NCBI GenBank assembly: GCA_023053685.1
Contig: JALIGW010000002.1
Location: 253,805,239 to 253,869,238, forward strand
From: Diadophis punctatus similis
Lineage: Eukaryota > Chordata > Lepidosauria > Squamata > Dipsadidae
Direction of reading: 5' to 3'
DNA length: 64,000 nucleotides
The notes beneath the pieces are model-generated. The model made no database searches, was not told where the DNA came from, and worked only from the letters and a program-made list of their open reading frames with translations. Position numbers and translations under genes: made by a program. Position 1 is the stretch's first letter. Each line of letters starts with the position of its first letter. Below, in pieces: positions 47,367 through 57,415 of this stretch.

Positions 47367-47786
47367 CTTAAAGCATAGGAAATCCGTTCGGTATAAATAT
47401 AAATATAAATAACTGGGAATTGTCCAATATCCCTTTTTTTCTCTCTCCGGGATTGCCACAGATTGCCACAGATCCCGGCCAACGTTTTCACGATTCTCAC
47501 AAGATGTTAGTTCAGGGAAGCTCTACGGTTTTCCTGTGAAGTTTTGTTTTTCGGAGACGCCATTTTAAAGCGGCGGCGTCTGTCGGAGCATGGCGAACTC
47601 TTTCGACTTCTTAGCCCTCGTATTCGGGAGAATTCCCTCGTCTGCGCCCGGGATTCTCCAGTTTTCTTCCGACCCACACTGGATAGAATAAGTTGGGTCG
47701 GGAGTCTTTATTTTTGACGAGAGGCAAGCAACGGGAGCGGAGGGCAGTTCTCTTGCAGCCACTCCGCTTAGCTCCTCCCCGGAAGC
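43272..47786 (-). mobile_element. Nearly full-length L2-clade LINE (4.5 kb)
   Basis: Read on the - strand: GC-rich 5' UTR (about 47786-46510, with an A-run at 47367-47340), then one continuous frame from 46506 to below 43597. The endonuclease contains LLLLNARSITNKAPLV, CITETWLG, GRGGGVAIIAR and LMVLGDFNLPSPG, then after a stop HTLDLVFLSG and SWSDHFLLRL. The reverse transcriptase contains [69 protein letters not shown] and LDYCNALYMGLP. Three in-frame stops: TAA at 45828-45826, TGA at 44607-44605, TGA at 43599-43597; both TGAs fit CGA decay at CpG. The 3' end is (AAATA)n-like. Insertion interrupts the CCAAT module between CTGAA and TACACC; units 1, 3 and 5 have CTGAATACACCCC uninterrupted. No clear target duplication. 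Confidence 0.96.
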
Positions 47787-48712
47787 TACACCCCACGTTC
47801 ATTATGCTGGTCTTTGTAATATTTTAAACCTTAAAATAATCAAATTCTATTTAATTCATGTCTGAGTGTATTTAATTCTCACACAGTGAAACTGATAGAA
47901 AGAAATAGTGGAATTCCCAACAAATAACTGCTTTTCAGCAGAACAAATAGATTAATTAAACCCCATAAAACCTACAAACACTATCATTTGTCCAGCCGTA
48001 CTTTATTTATCTACAATTTCCTTCTTATCCACATTTTTACGTTGTTAAAACATTTTTTGTACAATATTTCCCTCTTCAATTTTTCATTTTCTTTTATACA
48101 TATTATACATATTATTCATAAATCAATTTTTATCCATGATAATATTAATGTACTCTTATTTCTACCATTCCTTCTATATCCTTTCAATTTTACATTCCTT
48201 TTGTTCTCTAGCTTTTGACTCCAATACCATCTTCTTTCAATTTATTCTCTTATCTTTTAGCCCTCTTTTATAGCCACTCGTAGCCTTTACCCCATATTTT
48301 ATAGTTTTCAGTTTATCACTTTATAAACTTTTCCCACTTCCATAATTACATTAAAGTCAACGATCAAACATATGTGTTCATATTCCAATTCCCTTATTAC
48401 GTTATGTATCTTTCTATAAAGTTTCCTTTGCCATTTGGATGCGTATATTGAAACCAGTAATATTTTCTTTTGTTCTGTTTATATTTCAATCAATAAGATC
48501 CTTCCCTCCTCGTCTGTATACATTTGTTTTGATTTTAATCTTTTTTTAATTATTATTATAAAGTGCTATTCCTCCTTTTTTTGTTATGTTAAAGCTACAT
48601 ATAATTGACCTAATCTTGAATGCTCTAATAATTTACTTTGATGTTTCATAATATGTACCTCCTGCAAATTTGTAATATCCAATCTTTACAACTTTGTAAA
48701 TACCTACTTTCT
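47787..48712 (-). mobile_element. Module remainder and L1 3' part, paralogous to 3890-4835
   Basis: Continues the unit backbone after the L2: TACACCCCACGTTCATTATG, then AT-rich sequence matching unit 1, including the degraded L1 ORF2 endonuclease start on the - strand. It breaks off at CTACTTTCT and joins directly to a foldback piece. No host gene. Confidence 0.6.
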
Positions 48713-48918
48713 CAGCGTGAGCCTTCCCACACCCACGTCCCCTGCCCGCCTGGACGCCGCCATTTGGGTTCTTTTACCCTCTGTGCATGCGCAGAACACT
48801 TTGCGCATGCAAAGTGGGTGGGGGAAGGCTCGCGCTGCGATCGCTATCATCTCTATCGGCTCGACGACGACTGACCGGCCCGCCCGAACCTGGAGCATTT
48901 CCCCCCTGCTAGTGTCCC
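48713..48918. mobile_element. Foldback element, left end deleted
   Basis: The inner part of one arm, the loop (TGTGCATGCGCAGAACAC, TTTGCGCATGC) and the right arm (GCTCGCGCTGCGATCGCTA ... CTGGAGCATTTC) remain. Its left half is cut where L1 sequence stops. Confidence 0.7.
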
Positions 48919-49443
48919 TATCAACGCAATTTAGAACCCACCACTGGCTATGGAATAGTGGGATGCCAATTGAGAGGCCAAAATTATGTCCCTGAAGGGA
49001 GACAGGCTGGAAGGGGAGATTGAAATGAACCTCCTTTCTAGTCCAGGATGCGACCTAAGAAGTGCTTTATGCTATGAAATACTATGCCACCTTGAGTTCC
49101 GGAAGGAAAAAAGAATCATGGCAAGTTGGGATTGTTTCATTCAGATTCCTGCATGCAACAGAGATTAGAGCCAATAGTTGAACTGGGGTCTTCTGAATCT
49201 AGTTAGGCCAGCAACTCCATCGTCTTCCCCGCCCCTCCGCCCCAAGGATGCTTTCCCTTGGTTTAGATTTTGCTTCAGTTGCAGTTGGTATGAGTGCATC
49301 GATGTCGCGTATTGTAATCAAATAAAAATCTTGCAAACGACAGAAGACTGCAATTCAGCCGTATGTCGCTAGATGGCGCGCGCTGTATTGAATGAGTAAC
49401 ACCCGGCGACTAGAAAGCGGGTCAATAGAGTAGAGCGGCATCG
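48919..49443 (+). promoter_or_regulatory. Promoter-proximal block of gene 5
   Basis: Paralogue of 8766-9300 with the CTCF-like GTCGCTAGATGGCGCGCG at 49365-49382 and the ATGAGTAAC insertion seen in unit 3. Confidence 0.5.
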
Positions 49444-49647
49444 ATGGTGGCTGAGTTCGCACATCCAACGAGAGGGGGAGCGACGGAGCCTGAAGGGGTT
49501 GAAACAATAGAGTACTGGATTTCTAGAGAGGATGTTGGAGAGAGGGGAAGGACAGAGGAATCTCCTCTTCCGGCTGACCCATCGGAGGACGGTGGCGTGG
49601 AGGGCGCCTCTCCTGCTCTTCCCAGGACTTCAGCAGCTGGAAGGTGA
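49444..49647 (+). other. Candidate exon 1 of gene 5 with a conserved 67-codon ORF
   Basis: Protein nearly identical to the unit 3 copy (MVAEFAHPTRG start, VGERGRTEESPL), ending at donor GGAAG|GTGAGT. Two different downstream exon sets follow it: the collapsed copy at 50421-50947 and the intact copy at 54623-57415. No other exon 1 lies between them, so the intact gene 5 probably depends on this promoter. Confidence 0.5.
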
Positions 49648-50420
49648 GTTGGGGACAGGTCGGAGGAGAAGCCGGTGCAAGGTGGGCTGTTTGGTTTCCT
49701 CCACGATGCAGAAGCAGAGAAGAAACCAGGCTGAAACATGTCAGGTGCTGCTGCATGTTCCTTCCCTCCCCAAATTTTGTTCCTGTGGTGCTGGTCGTTA
49801 TGAAAGTGGTCCCTGCAATTTTCTGCTTGTTGGGGGATTTAAAAAAAGTCTCCTTCAGTTTAAAGTGGACTCTTTGGTTTTATGGATGTGTTCTTGTCTT
49901 GGAAACGGGGGAGTTTCATGCACAAAAGCGGGGATTATATCTTGCAGATGCTTTGGGTACCAGGTATCAATTGAAGCCCCTCATCTGTTGAAACTGTCCC
50001 ATCCTCTCAAATTAGACCCAAACATTTAAGTATACCCACTTCTCAGACATTTTTGAGGCTGAAATACGCATGGACTCTCTATTTGTCCCTATGTGCGTAT
50101 CTGTATAATCTAGCCTCGACATTTCCTGATATATTTGAAAATAACCAACTTGCTATTGAAAAATTTCGATTTAACTGAAGTCCAGAAGAGAATTTAATGT
50201 TTGTGTGGATATTTGAACTTAGATCTCACTAATTTTTTATTTGTCAAATGAATCATAACTAAGGTTAGAAGTTAACTTAGCATTTTGGCATGTACCATAT
50301 ATTTTTCCATTATAATGTATGTTTTTTCCTTCTTGATGTTTTCACATCTTCTGCAGCCATTTTATAAATCTGTCATGTCAATCTAACCTTTTATACTAAC
50401 CTTTTATGTCAATCTTGTAG
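49648..50420 (+). other. Short intron 1 without transposon cluster
   Basis: The only intron 1 copy that runs straight from conserved intron sequence to the exon 2 acceptor (about 770 bases). It passes through TAATGTATGTTTTTTCC and CACATCTTCTGCAG without L1, BovB, CR1, L2 or hAT insertions, so it approximates the ancestral intron. Confidence 0.65.
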
Positions 50421-50775
50421 ACTGAAAAAATGCTAGGAAGAGAATTCTGGACAAGTGAGAATCCCAAGCAGCTTTAAAGGAAAGCAAATCCAGCCAGCAA
50501 TGAAAGTGTTTTTCCCCGCCTCCAGAAAACTACAAAAGACTTCTCCTTCTGCAGGCAGGTGACGGACAAAAGAGATGAAGAGAGTTTTGAGTTGGAACAA
50601 AATGAATATGTAGAACTCAGGGAAACACTCCAGAAAAAGGTCAAAGGGGATTATTTTCAAATTCAGAAAAAGGAGACCCAATCTGGAAATCAGTGCAGGA
50701 GGAAGTGATTTGACAGTCACATAGGATAGGCAGGCATTCAAACTTCACCTTGTGAAGCAAGTAAGAATAGCTTGA
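50421..50775 (+). other. Upstream exon segment of the collapsed copy
   Basis: Paralogue of 13067-13571 with many differences (TTTAAAGG for ATTAAAAGG, AGATGAAGAGAG, GAGACCCAATC for GAGACGTAATC). It is the most diverged copy; the GTAATC donor-like site of the other copies is absent here. Confidence 0.5.
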
Positions 50776-50947
50776 ATGAAAACACTTTCCAAGAAGGGAT
50801 CCAAACGCCCAGCCACTGCCCTCAATGTGGCAAATAGCTTTAGGAAATGTGATACACAAGAGGACTCACATGGGTGTCTTGATTGTGGGAAAACTTTCAG
50901 TCGGAATTCTCACCTGGTGATACACCAGAGGACTCACACGGGGGAGA
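50776..50947 (+). pseudogene. Collapsed ZNF copy with about one finger
   Basis: Starts [20 protein letters not shown], then the shifted-frame leader, then a single complete finger ([24 protein letters not shown]). At 50946-50948 the finger DNA changes abruptly into intron 1 sequence (ACATATATTCGTAGG). The protein has lost the array and the constant C-terminal pair. Just upstream, TGCCCTCAATGTGGCAAA encodes CPQCGK, the remains of an additional finger that the intact copies have largely lost. Not expected to be functional. Confidence 0.85.
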
Positions 50948-51163
50948 CATATATTCGTAGGCCTAGTAATCTATATTTGTCCCTATGTGCGTATCTGTAT
51001 AATCTAGCCTTGACATTACCTGATATATTTGAAAATAACCAATTTGTTATTGAAGAATTTTGATTTAACTGAAGTCCAGAAGAGAATTTAATGTTTTTGT
51101 GGATATTCAAACTCTCACTAGTCTTTTATATGTCAAATGAATGAAAATTAAGGTTAGAAGTTA
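50948..51163 (+). repeat. Second copy of an intron 1 segment
   Basis: Matches 19845-20070 and 35573-35790 (ACATATATTCGTAGG to AAGTTAA). Its position after the truncated finger exon shows recombination between a finger exon and an intron 1 of another unit. Confidence 0.85.
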
Positions 51164-51297
51164 ACCGCGCCAAGCGAGGTAGGTGGGTGGATTGCTCCCC
51201 TCCCCTCAGAGGAAGAAGGAGCCTCTTGCCGCCACCTCCCTCGTCGTTCGCTTCCCTCCCACACGGGCGTGCGTGCCGGGGGCTGGAGTAGATTTAT
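51164..51297. other. GC-rich sequence of unknown origin
   Basis: About 130 bases (CCGCGCCAAGCGAGG, GCCGCCACCTCCCTCGTCG) not found elsewhere in the window. No gene recognised. Confidence 0.3.
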
Positions 51298-53130
51298 AGA
51301 TTTATTATTAGAGTTGGAAGGGACCTTGTAGGTCATCTAGTCCAACCCCCTGCTCAAGCAGGAGTTCCTACACCATTTGAGACAGATGGCAGTCCAGTCT
51401 CTCCTTGAAGGTCGCAAGTGTTGGGGCTCTCACGACCTCTGCTGGCAAGCTGTTCCACTGGTTGATCGCTCTCACTGTCAGAAAGTTTCTCCTCACTTCC
51501 AGGTTGAATTTCTCCTTGGTCAGCTTCCATCCGTTATTCCTTGTTTGGCTTTCTGGTGCCATAGAGAACAGCCTGACCCCCTCCTCTCTGTGGCATCCCC
51601 TCAAGTATTGAAACACTGCTATCATGTCACCCCTGGTCCTTCTCTTCGCTAGACTGGCCAAGCTCAGTTCCTGCAACCGCTCTTCGTATGTTTTATTTTC
51701 CAGACCCTTTATCATCCTGGTTGTTCTCTTCTGCACTTTCTCTAGAGTTTCAATGTCTATTTTGTAATGTGGTGACCAAAACTGGATGCAGTACTCTAGA
51801 TGTGGTCTGACCAAGGCTTTATAGAGTGGTACTAGTACCTCTCTGGTCCTTGATTGTATCCCTCTATTTATGCAGCTCAGGACTGCGTTGGCCTTTTTGG
51901 CTGCTGCTGCACACTGCTGGTTCATATTTAATTGGCTGTCTACCAGGACTCCGAGATCCCTTTCGCAATTGCTGCTATTGAGTGTGGTTTCGCCCAGTTT
52001 GTATGTGTATTTTTGATTCTTCTTGCCTAGGTGCAGAATTTTACTTTTCTCTGTGTTAAATTTCATTTTGTTGATTTGGGCCTAGTGTTCGAGTGTGTCA
52101 AGGTCCCTCTGGATTTTGAGTCTGTCCTCTGGGGTGTTTGCTACTCCCGCCAGCTTGGTGTCATCTGCAAATTTGGTTAGTTCTCCTGCTATTCCCTCAT
52201 CTAGGTCATTTATAAAGATATTGAAGAGTACTGGGCCTAGGACGGAACCTTGTGGTACCCCACTGCTTACTTCTCTCCATGTGGACTTAGAGCCATTGAG
52301 GACTACTCGCTGGGTACGGTTGGTCAGCCAATTGTTAATCCATCTGGTTGTGTAGCTGTCTATCTCGCTTTTTTCTAGCTTATGAAGGAGTAGGTTGTGG
52401 TCTACTTTGTCAAATGCTTTGCTAAAGTGCAGGTATATTATGTCTACTGCATTACGCTGGTCTACTAATTTGGTCACAGTGTTGAAGAATGAAATGAGGT
52501 TGGTTTGGCATGACTTGTTCTTAACAAATCCGTGTTGGCTGTTGGTTATTACTTGGTTTGTTTTTAGATGATGGGAGATCTGGTTTTTAATTATTTTTTC
52601 CAGTATTTTCCCAGGTATTGATGTTAGGCTGATTGGTCTGTAGTTTCCTGGGTCTGTTTTTTTACCTTTTTTGAAGATGGGGACCACGTCAGCTCTTTTC
52701 CAGTCCTCAGGTAGTTCCCCTGTGTTCCAGGATTTGTGGAAGATGTGGTGCAGTGGTTCTGAAATGACTTCTGCTAGTTCTTTTAGGACTCTGGGATGTA
52801 ATCCGTCTGGTCCTGGTGCTTTGTATTCGTTAAGTTCAGATAGGTGATCTCTTACTGTATTTTTGCTTAGGTTGAGTCTTGCTTCGAATCTGTTTTTTAT
52901 ATTTGTGTTGCTGGGTAGTTGAGCTGCAGTTTCCTTTTGTGTGAAGACTGATGCGAAGAATGTGTTCAGTAGCTCTGCTTTGTCTGTGTTGCCTGTTACT
53001 TCTTTGCCGTCTTCTCTCTTTAGTGGACCAACTGTTTCTTTGATTTTTTTCTTGTTGTTAATGTGTTGGAAGAAGCTTTTTTTGTTGTCTTTGACTTTTG
53101 TTGCGAGTCTTTGTTCATTCTGGGCCTTTG
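51298..53130 (-). mobile_element. CR1 LINE with an almost intact reverse transcriptase
   Basis: The longest CR1 here. One - strand frame runs from 53206 to 51368 with a single in-frame stop (TAG at 52084-52082, at a position where the family normally has Trp). It covers [106 protein letters not shown] and the catalytic FADDTKLAG. The downstream half has [30 protein letters not shown] and INQWNSLPAEVVRAP. The 3' end signature (TTGGAAGGGACCTTGTAGGT) is at 51315. The endonuclease is missing. The low number of lesions marks it as a younger insertion than the other CR1 pieces. Confidence 0.95.
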
Positions 53131-53166
53131 CTGTCCTGAATGAACAAAGACTCGCAACAAAAGTAG
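53131..53166 (+). repeat. Short inverted copy of CR1 at its 5' junction
   Basis: CTGAATGAACAAAGACTCGC at 53136 onward is the reverse complement of GCGAGTCTTTGTTCATTC at about 53104-53121, forming a small hairpin at the 5' end. Inverted 5' ends of this kind can arise by twin priming or by repair during insertion. Confidence 0.8.
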
Positions 53167-53617
53167 GCGGCGTTGATGGCGTTCCTGCATCTATGATGAA
53201 ATTCAAGCCAAACCAGACGCCGGGAGGATTTCAAGAAGCGGGCGGCATGCTTGTGCTTCCACAGCGAGAGGGAGGATGAGATGAGAGGCGGCTTCTGGAA
53301 GGCTGCGGCGTATGGCGTATGGCCTGGAGGAGAACGAAAGAAGTCTGGGATACCCCCTTTCCCCACCCGCGCCTCCCTGTTCCTCTGTCGGGGCTGCCAC
53401 GCCCAGACCCGCTCGCCCTTTCCTTCCTTCCTTCCCTCCTTCGCCGCCGGCAATCGGTCCATTCAGCTCCTTTGTGTGCAGGTGTCTGCCGGAAGGATTT
53501 GCCTTGTCGTCCCTGTCTCCGCTGCCTCCCGCGGGGCTCGAGTGAGGAAGTTGGCAGCGACAGGGCACGGAGGCAGTAATTAAAGTCTTAAGAAAGCTGT
53601 TCACTATACAAAGCTGT
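53167..53617. other. GC-rich stretch of unknown origin
   Basis: CpG-rich, with overlapping ORFs in several frames on both strands and no recognised domain. It could be a CpG island, a piece of another element's 5' UTR, or a captured host fragment. Nothing supports a specific gene. Confidence 0.35.
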
Positions 53618-53893
53618 ACCAAGGTTTCAGGTATTTCCCCAAGTTCCCTCTGGAATCCTTCCTGCTCCATTAAGCGCCTGGGGCGGAACTACCTAGTCGG
53701 TCCCGCCTCCCTGCGGGGGAGGAGTGGGACTTTGAAATCCAACCTCAGTAGGAAATGATCTGATCACGACAACGGGGTGGTGACTATATCCCCTACATTC
53801 AGTTCATCTCTCCACTGCCCCGAAAGAAACACTAGGTGAAGCGTGTGGCCTCCCTCATGAGTCGGACCCTGGGTTACTTGGGTCAGGTCCAAG
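53618..53893 (-). mobile_element. L2 endonuclease fragment
   Basis: Closely matches 45525-45790 of the full L2 (CAGGTATTTCCCCAAGTTCC, GGCCTCCCTCATGAGTCGG). On the - strand it corresponds to the end of the endonuclease and the following linker. An internal fragment cut at both ends. Confidence 0.85.
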
Positions 53894-53896
53894 TAA

Positions 53897-54263
53897 TTAG
53901 ATTATTATTAGAGTTGGAAGGAACCTTGTAGGTCATCTAGTCCAACCACCTGCTGAAGCAGGAGTCCCTACACCATTTCAGACAGATGGCAGTCCAATCT
54001 CCCTTTGAAAGTCTCAAGTGTTGGGGCTCTCACAACCTCCGCTGGCAAGCTGTTCCACTGGTTGATCGCTCTCACCGTCAGAAAGTTTCTCCTTACTTCC
54101 AGGTTGAATCTCTCCTTGGTCAGCGTCCATCCATTATTCCTTGTCTGGCCTTCTGGTGCCTTGGAAAACAGCCTGATCCCCTCCTCTCTTTGGCAGCCCC
54201 TCAAGTATTGGAATACTGTTTATCATGTCACCCTGGTCCTTCTCTTCGCCAGACTGGCCAATG
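53897..54263 (-). mobile_element. CR1 3' fragment in BovB (unit 5 copy)
   Basis: Paralogue of 11284-12182 without the hAT; the site CACCCTGGTCCTTCTC is uninterrupted at 54230. Confidence 0.88.
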
Positions 54264-54535
54264 TGATTCAGTTCATAGCTGAGTGGCCTAGTGCTTTCCT
54301 CTACTTTCTTCAATTTAAGCCTAAATTTTGCAACGAGAAGCTCATGATCTGAGCCACAGTCAGTTCCTGCTCTTGTTTTTACTGACTGTATAGAGCTTCT
54401 CCATCTTTGGCTGCAGAAGACATAGTCAGTCTGATTTCTGTGTTGACTGTCTGGTGATGTCCATGTGTAGAGTCGTTTCTTGGGTTGTTGGAAAAGAGTG
54501 TTTGCTATGACCTCATTATTTTCATTATAATGCAT
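54264..54535 (-). mobile_element. BovB endonuclease fragment, uninterrupted
   Basis: The - strand ORF starts MHYNENNEVIANTLFQQ, then RRLYTWTSPDSQ (here KRLYTW), DYVFCSQRWRSSIQSVKT and CGSDHELLVAKFRLKLK. The SDH triad element of the endonuclease is visible. It provides the empty site GACTGTATAGAGCTTC for the hAT at 12319. Confidence 0.88.
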
Positions 54536-54622
54536 GTTTTTTGTTTCTTGCTGTTTTCACATCTTCTGCAGAAATTTTATAAATATTTTATGTCAATCTA
54601 ACGTTTTATTTCAATCTTGTAG

Positions 54623-55129
54623 ACCGAAAAGTTGCTAGGAAGAGAATTCCGGACAAGTGAGAATCCCAAGCAGCATTAAAAGGAAAGGAAATCCAGCCAG
54701 CAATGAAAGTGTTTTTCGCCACCTCCAGAAAGCTACAAAAGACTTCTCCTTCTGCAGGCAGGTGACGGACAAAAGAGAGAATATGAAGAGAGTTTTTAGT
54801 TGGAAAAAAATGAATATGTAGAACTCAAGGAAAAACTCCAGAAAAAGATCAAAGAGGATTGTTTTCAAATTCAGAAAAAGGAGACGTAATCTGGAAATCA
54901 GTGCAGGAGGAAGTGGTCATTTGATAGTCACATAGGATAGGCAGGCATTCAAACTTCACCCTCTGAAGCAAGTAAGAATAGCTTGAATGAAAACAGCATC
55001 CAAGAAGGGAACCAAAATATTTTTCATCTTGAGAATCCAAAAATATCCTTGGTGGAAAAATCCCACAATATGCATATTGTAGGGAGAAGCTGATTGCAGA
55101 GCACAGCCAATAATGCATGAGAGGAAACA
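54623..55129 (+). other. Upstream exon segment and leader of gene 5
   Basis: Paralogue of 13067-13571; the GAAGAGAGTTTTTAG change creates a stop in the coiled-coil-like frame. The preceding acceptor reads TTTCAATCTTGTAG. Confidence 0.5.
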
Positions 55130-57415
55130 ATGGAGCAAAGCCCACCCACTGCCCATTTCCTAACTTTAGGAAGTGTGATACACAAGAGGACTCACATGGG
55201 GGAGAAATCATATGAGTGTCCAGTCTGTGGCAAAAGTTTCAGTCATAATTCCAGTCTGGTGAAACACCAGAGGATGCATACAGGAGAGAAACTGTATGAA
55301 TGTCCAGATTGTGGGAAAAGTTTCATTCACAATTCTGACCTGGTAATACATCAGAGAACACACACAGGAGAAAGACCATATGAGTGTTCAGAGTGTGGAA
55401 AAAGTTTCATTCAGAATTCCCACCTAGTGATGCATAAGAGGACTCACACAGGGGAGAAACCGTATGAGTGTCCTGATTGTGGCAAAAATTTCAGTCATAA
55501 TTACAGTCTGGTGACACACCAAAGGACTCATACTGGGGAGAAACCATATGAGTGTCCAGATTGTGGGAAAAGTTTCAGTCGGAGTTATCACCTGCTGATA
55601 CACCAGAGGACTCACACAGGGGAGAAACCATATGAGTGTCCAGATTGTGGGAAAAGTTTCAGTCGGAATTTCAGCCTGGTGATACACCAGAGGACTCACA
55701 CAGGGGAGAAACCTTATGAGTGTCCTGATTGTGGGAAATGTTTCAATCTGAGTTCTCACCTGTTGATACACCAGAGGACTCATACAGGGGAGAAACCATA
55801 TGAGTGTCCAGATTGTGGGAAACGTTTCATTCAGAATTCCAGCCTGGTGATACACCAGAGGACTCACACAGGGGAGAAACCGTATGAATGTCCAGACTGT
55901 GGGAAAAGTTTCAGTCAAAATTCCAGCCTGGTAATACATCAGAGAACCCACACAGGAGAAAGACCATATGAGTGTCCGGATTGTGGGAAACGTTTCATTC
56001 AGAATTCCGACCTAGTGATACATAAGAGGACTCACACAGGGGAGAAACCGTACGAGTGTCCGGATTGTGGGAAAGGTTTTAGTTGGAATTCCCACCTAGT
56101 GATACATCAGAGGACTCATACTGGGGAGAAACCATATGAGTGTCATGATTGTGGGAAATGTTTCATTCAGAATTCCCAACTAGTGGTACACCAGAGGACT
56201 CACAAAGGGGAGAAACCGTATGAGTGTCCTGATTGTGGGAAATGTTTCATTCAGAATTCCCAACTAGTGGTACATCAGAGGACTCATACTGGAGAGAAAC
56301 CCTTTGAGTGTCCTGATTGTGGGAAAGGTTTCAGTGATAATTCCAGGCTCGTGATACACCAAAGGACTCACACAGGGGAGAAACCATATGAGTGTCCAGA
56401 TTGTGGGAAATGTTTCATTTGGAGTTCTCACCTGGTGAGACACCAGAGGACTCACACAGGGGAGAACCCGTATGAATGTCCTGATTGTGGGAAAGGTTTT
56501 AGTCTGAATTCCCACCTAGTGAGACATAAGAGGACTCACACAGGGGAGAACCCGTATGAATGTCCTTATTGTGGGAAAGGTTTTATTCAGAATTCCAACC
56601 TAGTGATACATCAGAGGACTCATACTGGGGAGAAACCGTATGAGTGTCCAGATTGTGCGAAAAGTTTCAGTCAGAATTCTGGCCTGATAGTACATCAGAG
56701 AACACACACAGGAGAAAGACCATATGAGTGTTCAGAGTGTGGAACCAGTTTCATTCAGAATTCCCACCTAGTGAGACATAAGAGGACTCACACAGGGGAG
56801 AAACCTTATGATTGTTCGGATTGTGGGAAAAGTTTTATTCAGAATTCCAACCTAGTGATACACCAGAGGACTCACACAGGAGAGAAACCGTATGAGTGTC
56901 CTGATTGTGGGAAAGGTTTTAGTTGGAATTCCCAACTAGTGATACATAAGAGGACTCACACAGGGGAGAAACCGTATGAGTGTCCTGATTGTGGGAAAGG
57001 TTTTAGTCAGAATTCTGACCTGTTAGTACATCAGAGAACACACACAGGAGAAAGACCATATGAGTGTCCAGAATGTGGCAGAAGTTTCAGTGATAATTCC
57101 AGTCTGGTGCGACACCAGAGCACTCATACTGGGGAGAAACCTTATGATTGTCCGGATTGTGGGAAATGTTTCAGTCAGAATTCTCACCTTGTGGTACACC
57201 AGAGGACTCACACAGGGGAGAAACCATATGAGTGTCCAGATTGTGGGAAAGCTTTCAGTACTAGAGATAAACTTATAAATCATGTAATTTTACACATAGG
57301 TGAGAAACCTTTCAAGTGCCAAGAGTGCGGACGGTGCTTCTCGCAAACTTCCTGCCTTGTTAAACATAAGAAAATCCACATGACCCAGAAGATCAAGAAT
57401 AAAGAGAAAGCTTGA
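55130..57415 (+). CDS. C2H2 zinc-finger protein, 26 fingers (gene 5)
   Basis: A 761-residue protein, the longest in the array: common leader, 26 fingers, tail KNKEKA. All Cys2His2 ligands are kept; linkers deviate as HKGEKP (after finger 12) and HTGENP (after fingers 15 and 16). Fingers 1-5 and 18-26 follow gene 3 in order. Fingers 14-17 ([36 protein letters not shown]) instead match gene 1 fingers 9-12, so the array is a mosaic. Finger 18 has CAKSF and finger 19 CGTSF, both shared with gene 3. The C-terminal constant pair is STRDKLINH and SQTSCLVKH. No effector domain in this exon; expected nuclear DNA binding. It has its own upstream exon segment but no nearby exon 1. Confidence 0.94.
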   Translation: MEQSPPTAHFLTLGSVIHKRTHMGEKSYECPVCGKSFSHNSSLVKHQRMHTGEKLYECPDCGKSFIHNSDLVIHQRTHTGERPYECSECGKSFIQNSHLVMHKRTHTGEKPYECPDCGKNFSHNYSLVTHQRTHTGEKPYECPDCGKSFSRSYHLLIHQRTHTGEKPYECPDCGKSFSRNFSLVIHQRTHTGEKPYECPDCGKCFNLSSHLLIHQRTHTGEKPYECPDCGKRFIQNSSLVIHQRTHTGEKPYECPDCGKSFSQNSSLVIHQRTHTGERPYECPDCGKRFIQNSDLVIHKRTHTGEKPYECPDCGKGFSWNSHLVIHQRTHTGEKPYECHDCGKCFIQNSQLVVHQRTHKGEKPYECPDCGKCFIQNSQLVVHQRTHTGEKPFECPDCGKGFSDNSRLVIHQRTHTGEKPYECPDCGKCFIWSSHLVRHQRTHTGENPYECPDCGKGFSLNSHLVRHKRTHTGENPYECPYCGKGFIQNSNLVIHQRTHTGEKPYECPDCAKSFSQNSGLIVHQRTHTGERPYECSECGTSFIQNSHLVRHKRTHTGEKPYDCSDCGKSFIQNSNLVIHQRTHTGEKPYECPDCGKGFSWNSQLVIHKRTHTGEKPYECPDCGKGFSQNSDLLVHQRTHTGERPYECPECGRSFSDNSSLVRHQSTHTGEKPYDCPDCGKCFSQNSHLVVHQRTHTGEKPYECPDCGKAFSTRDKLINHVILHIGEKPFKCQECGRCFSQTSCLVKHKKIHMTQKIKNKEKA

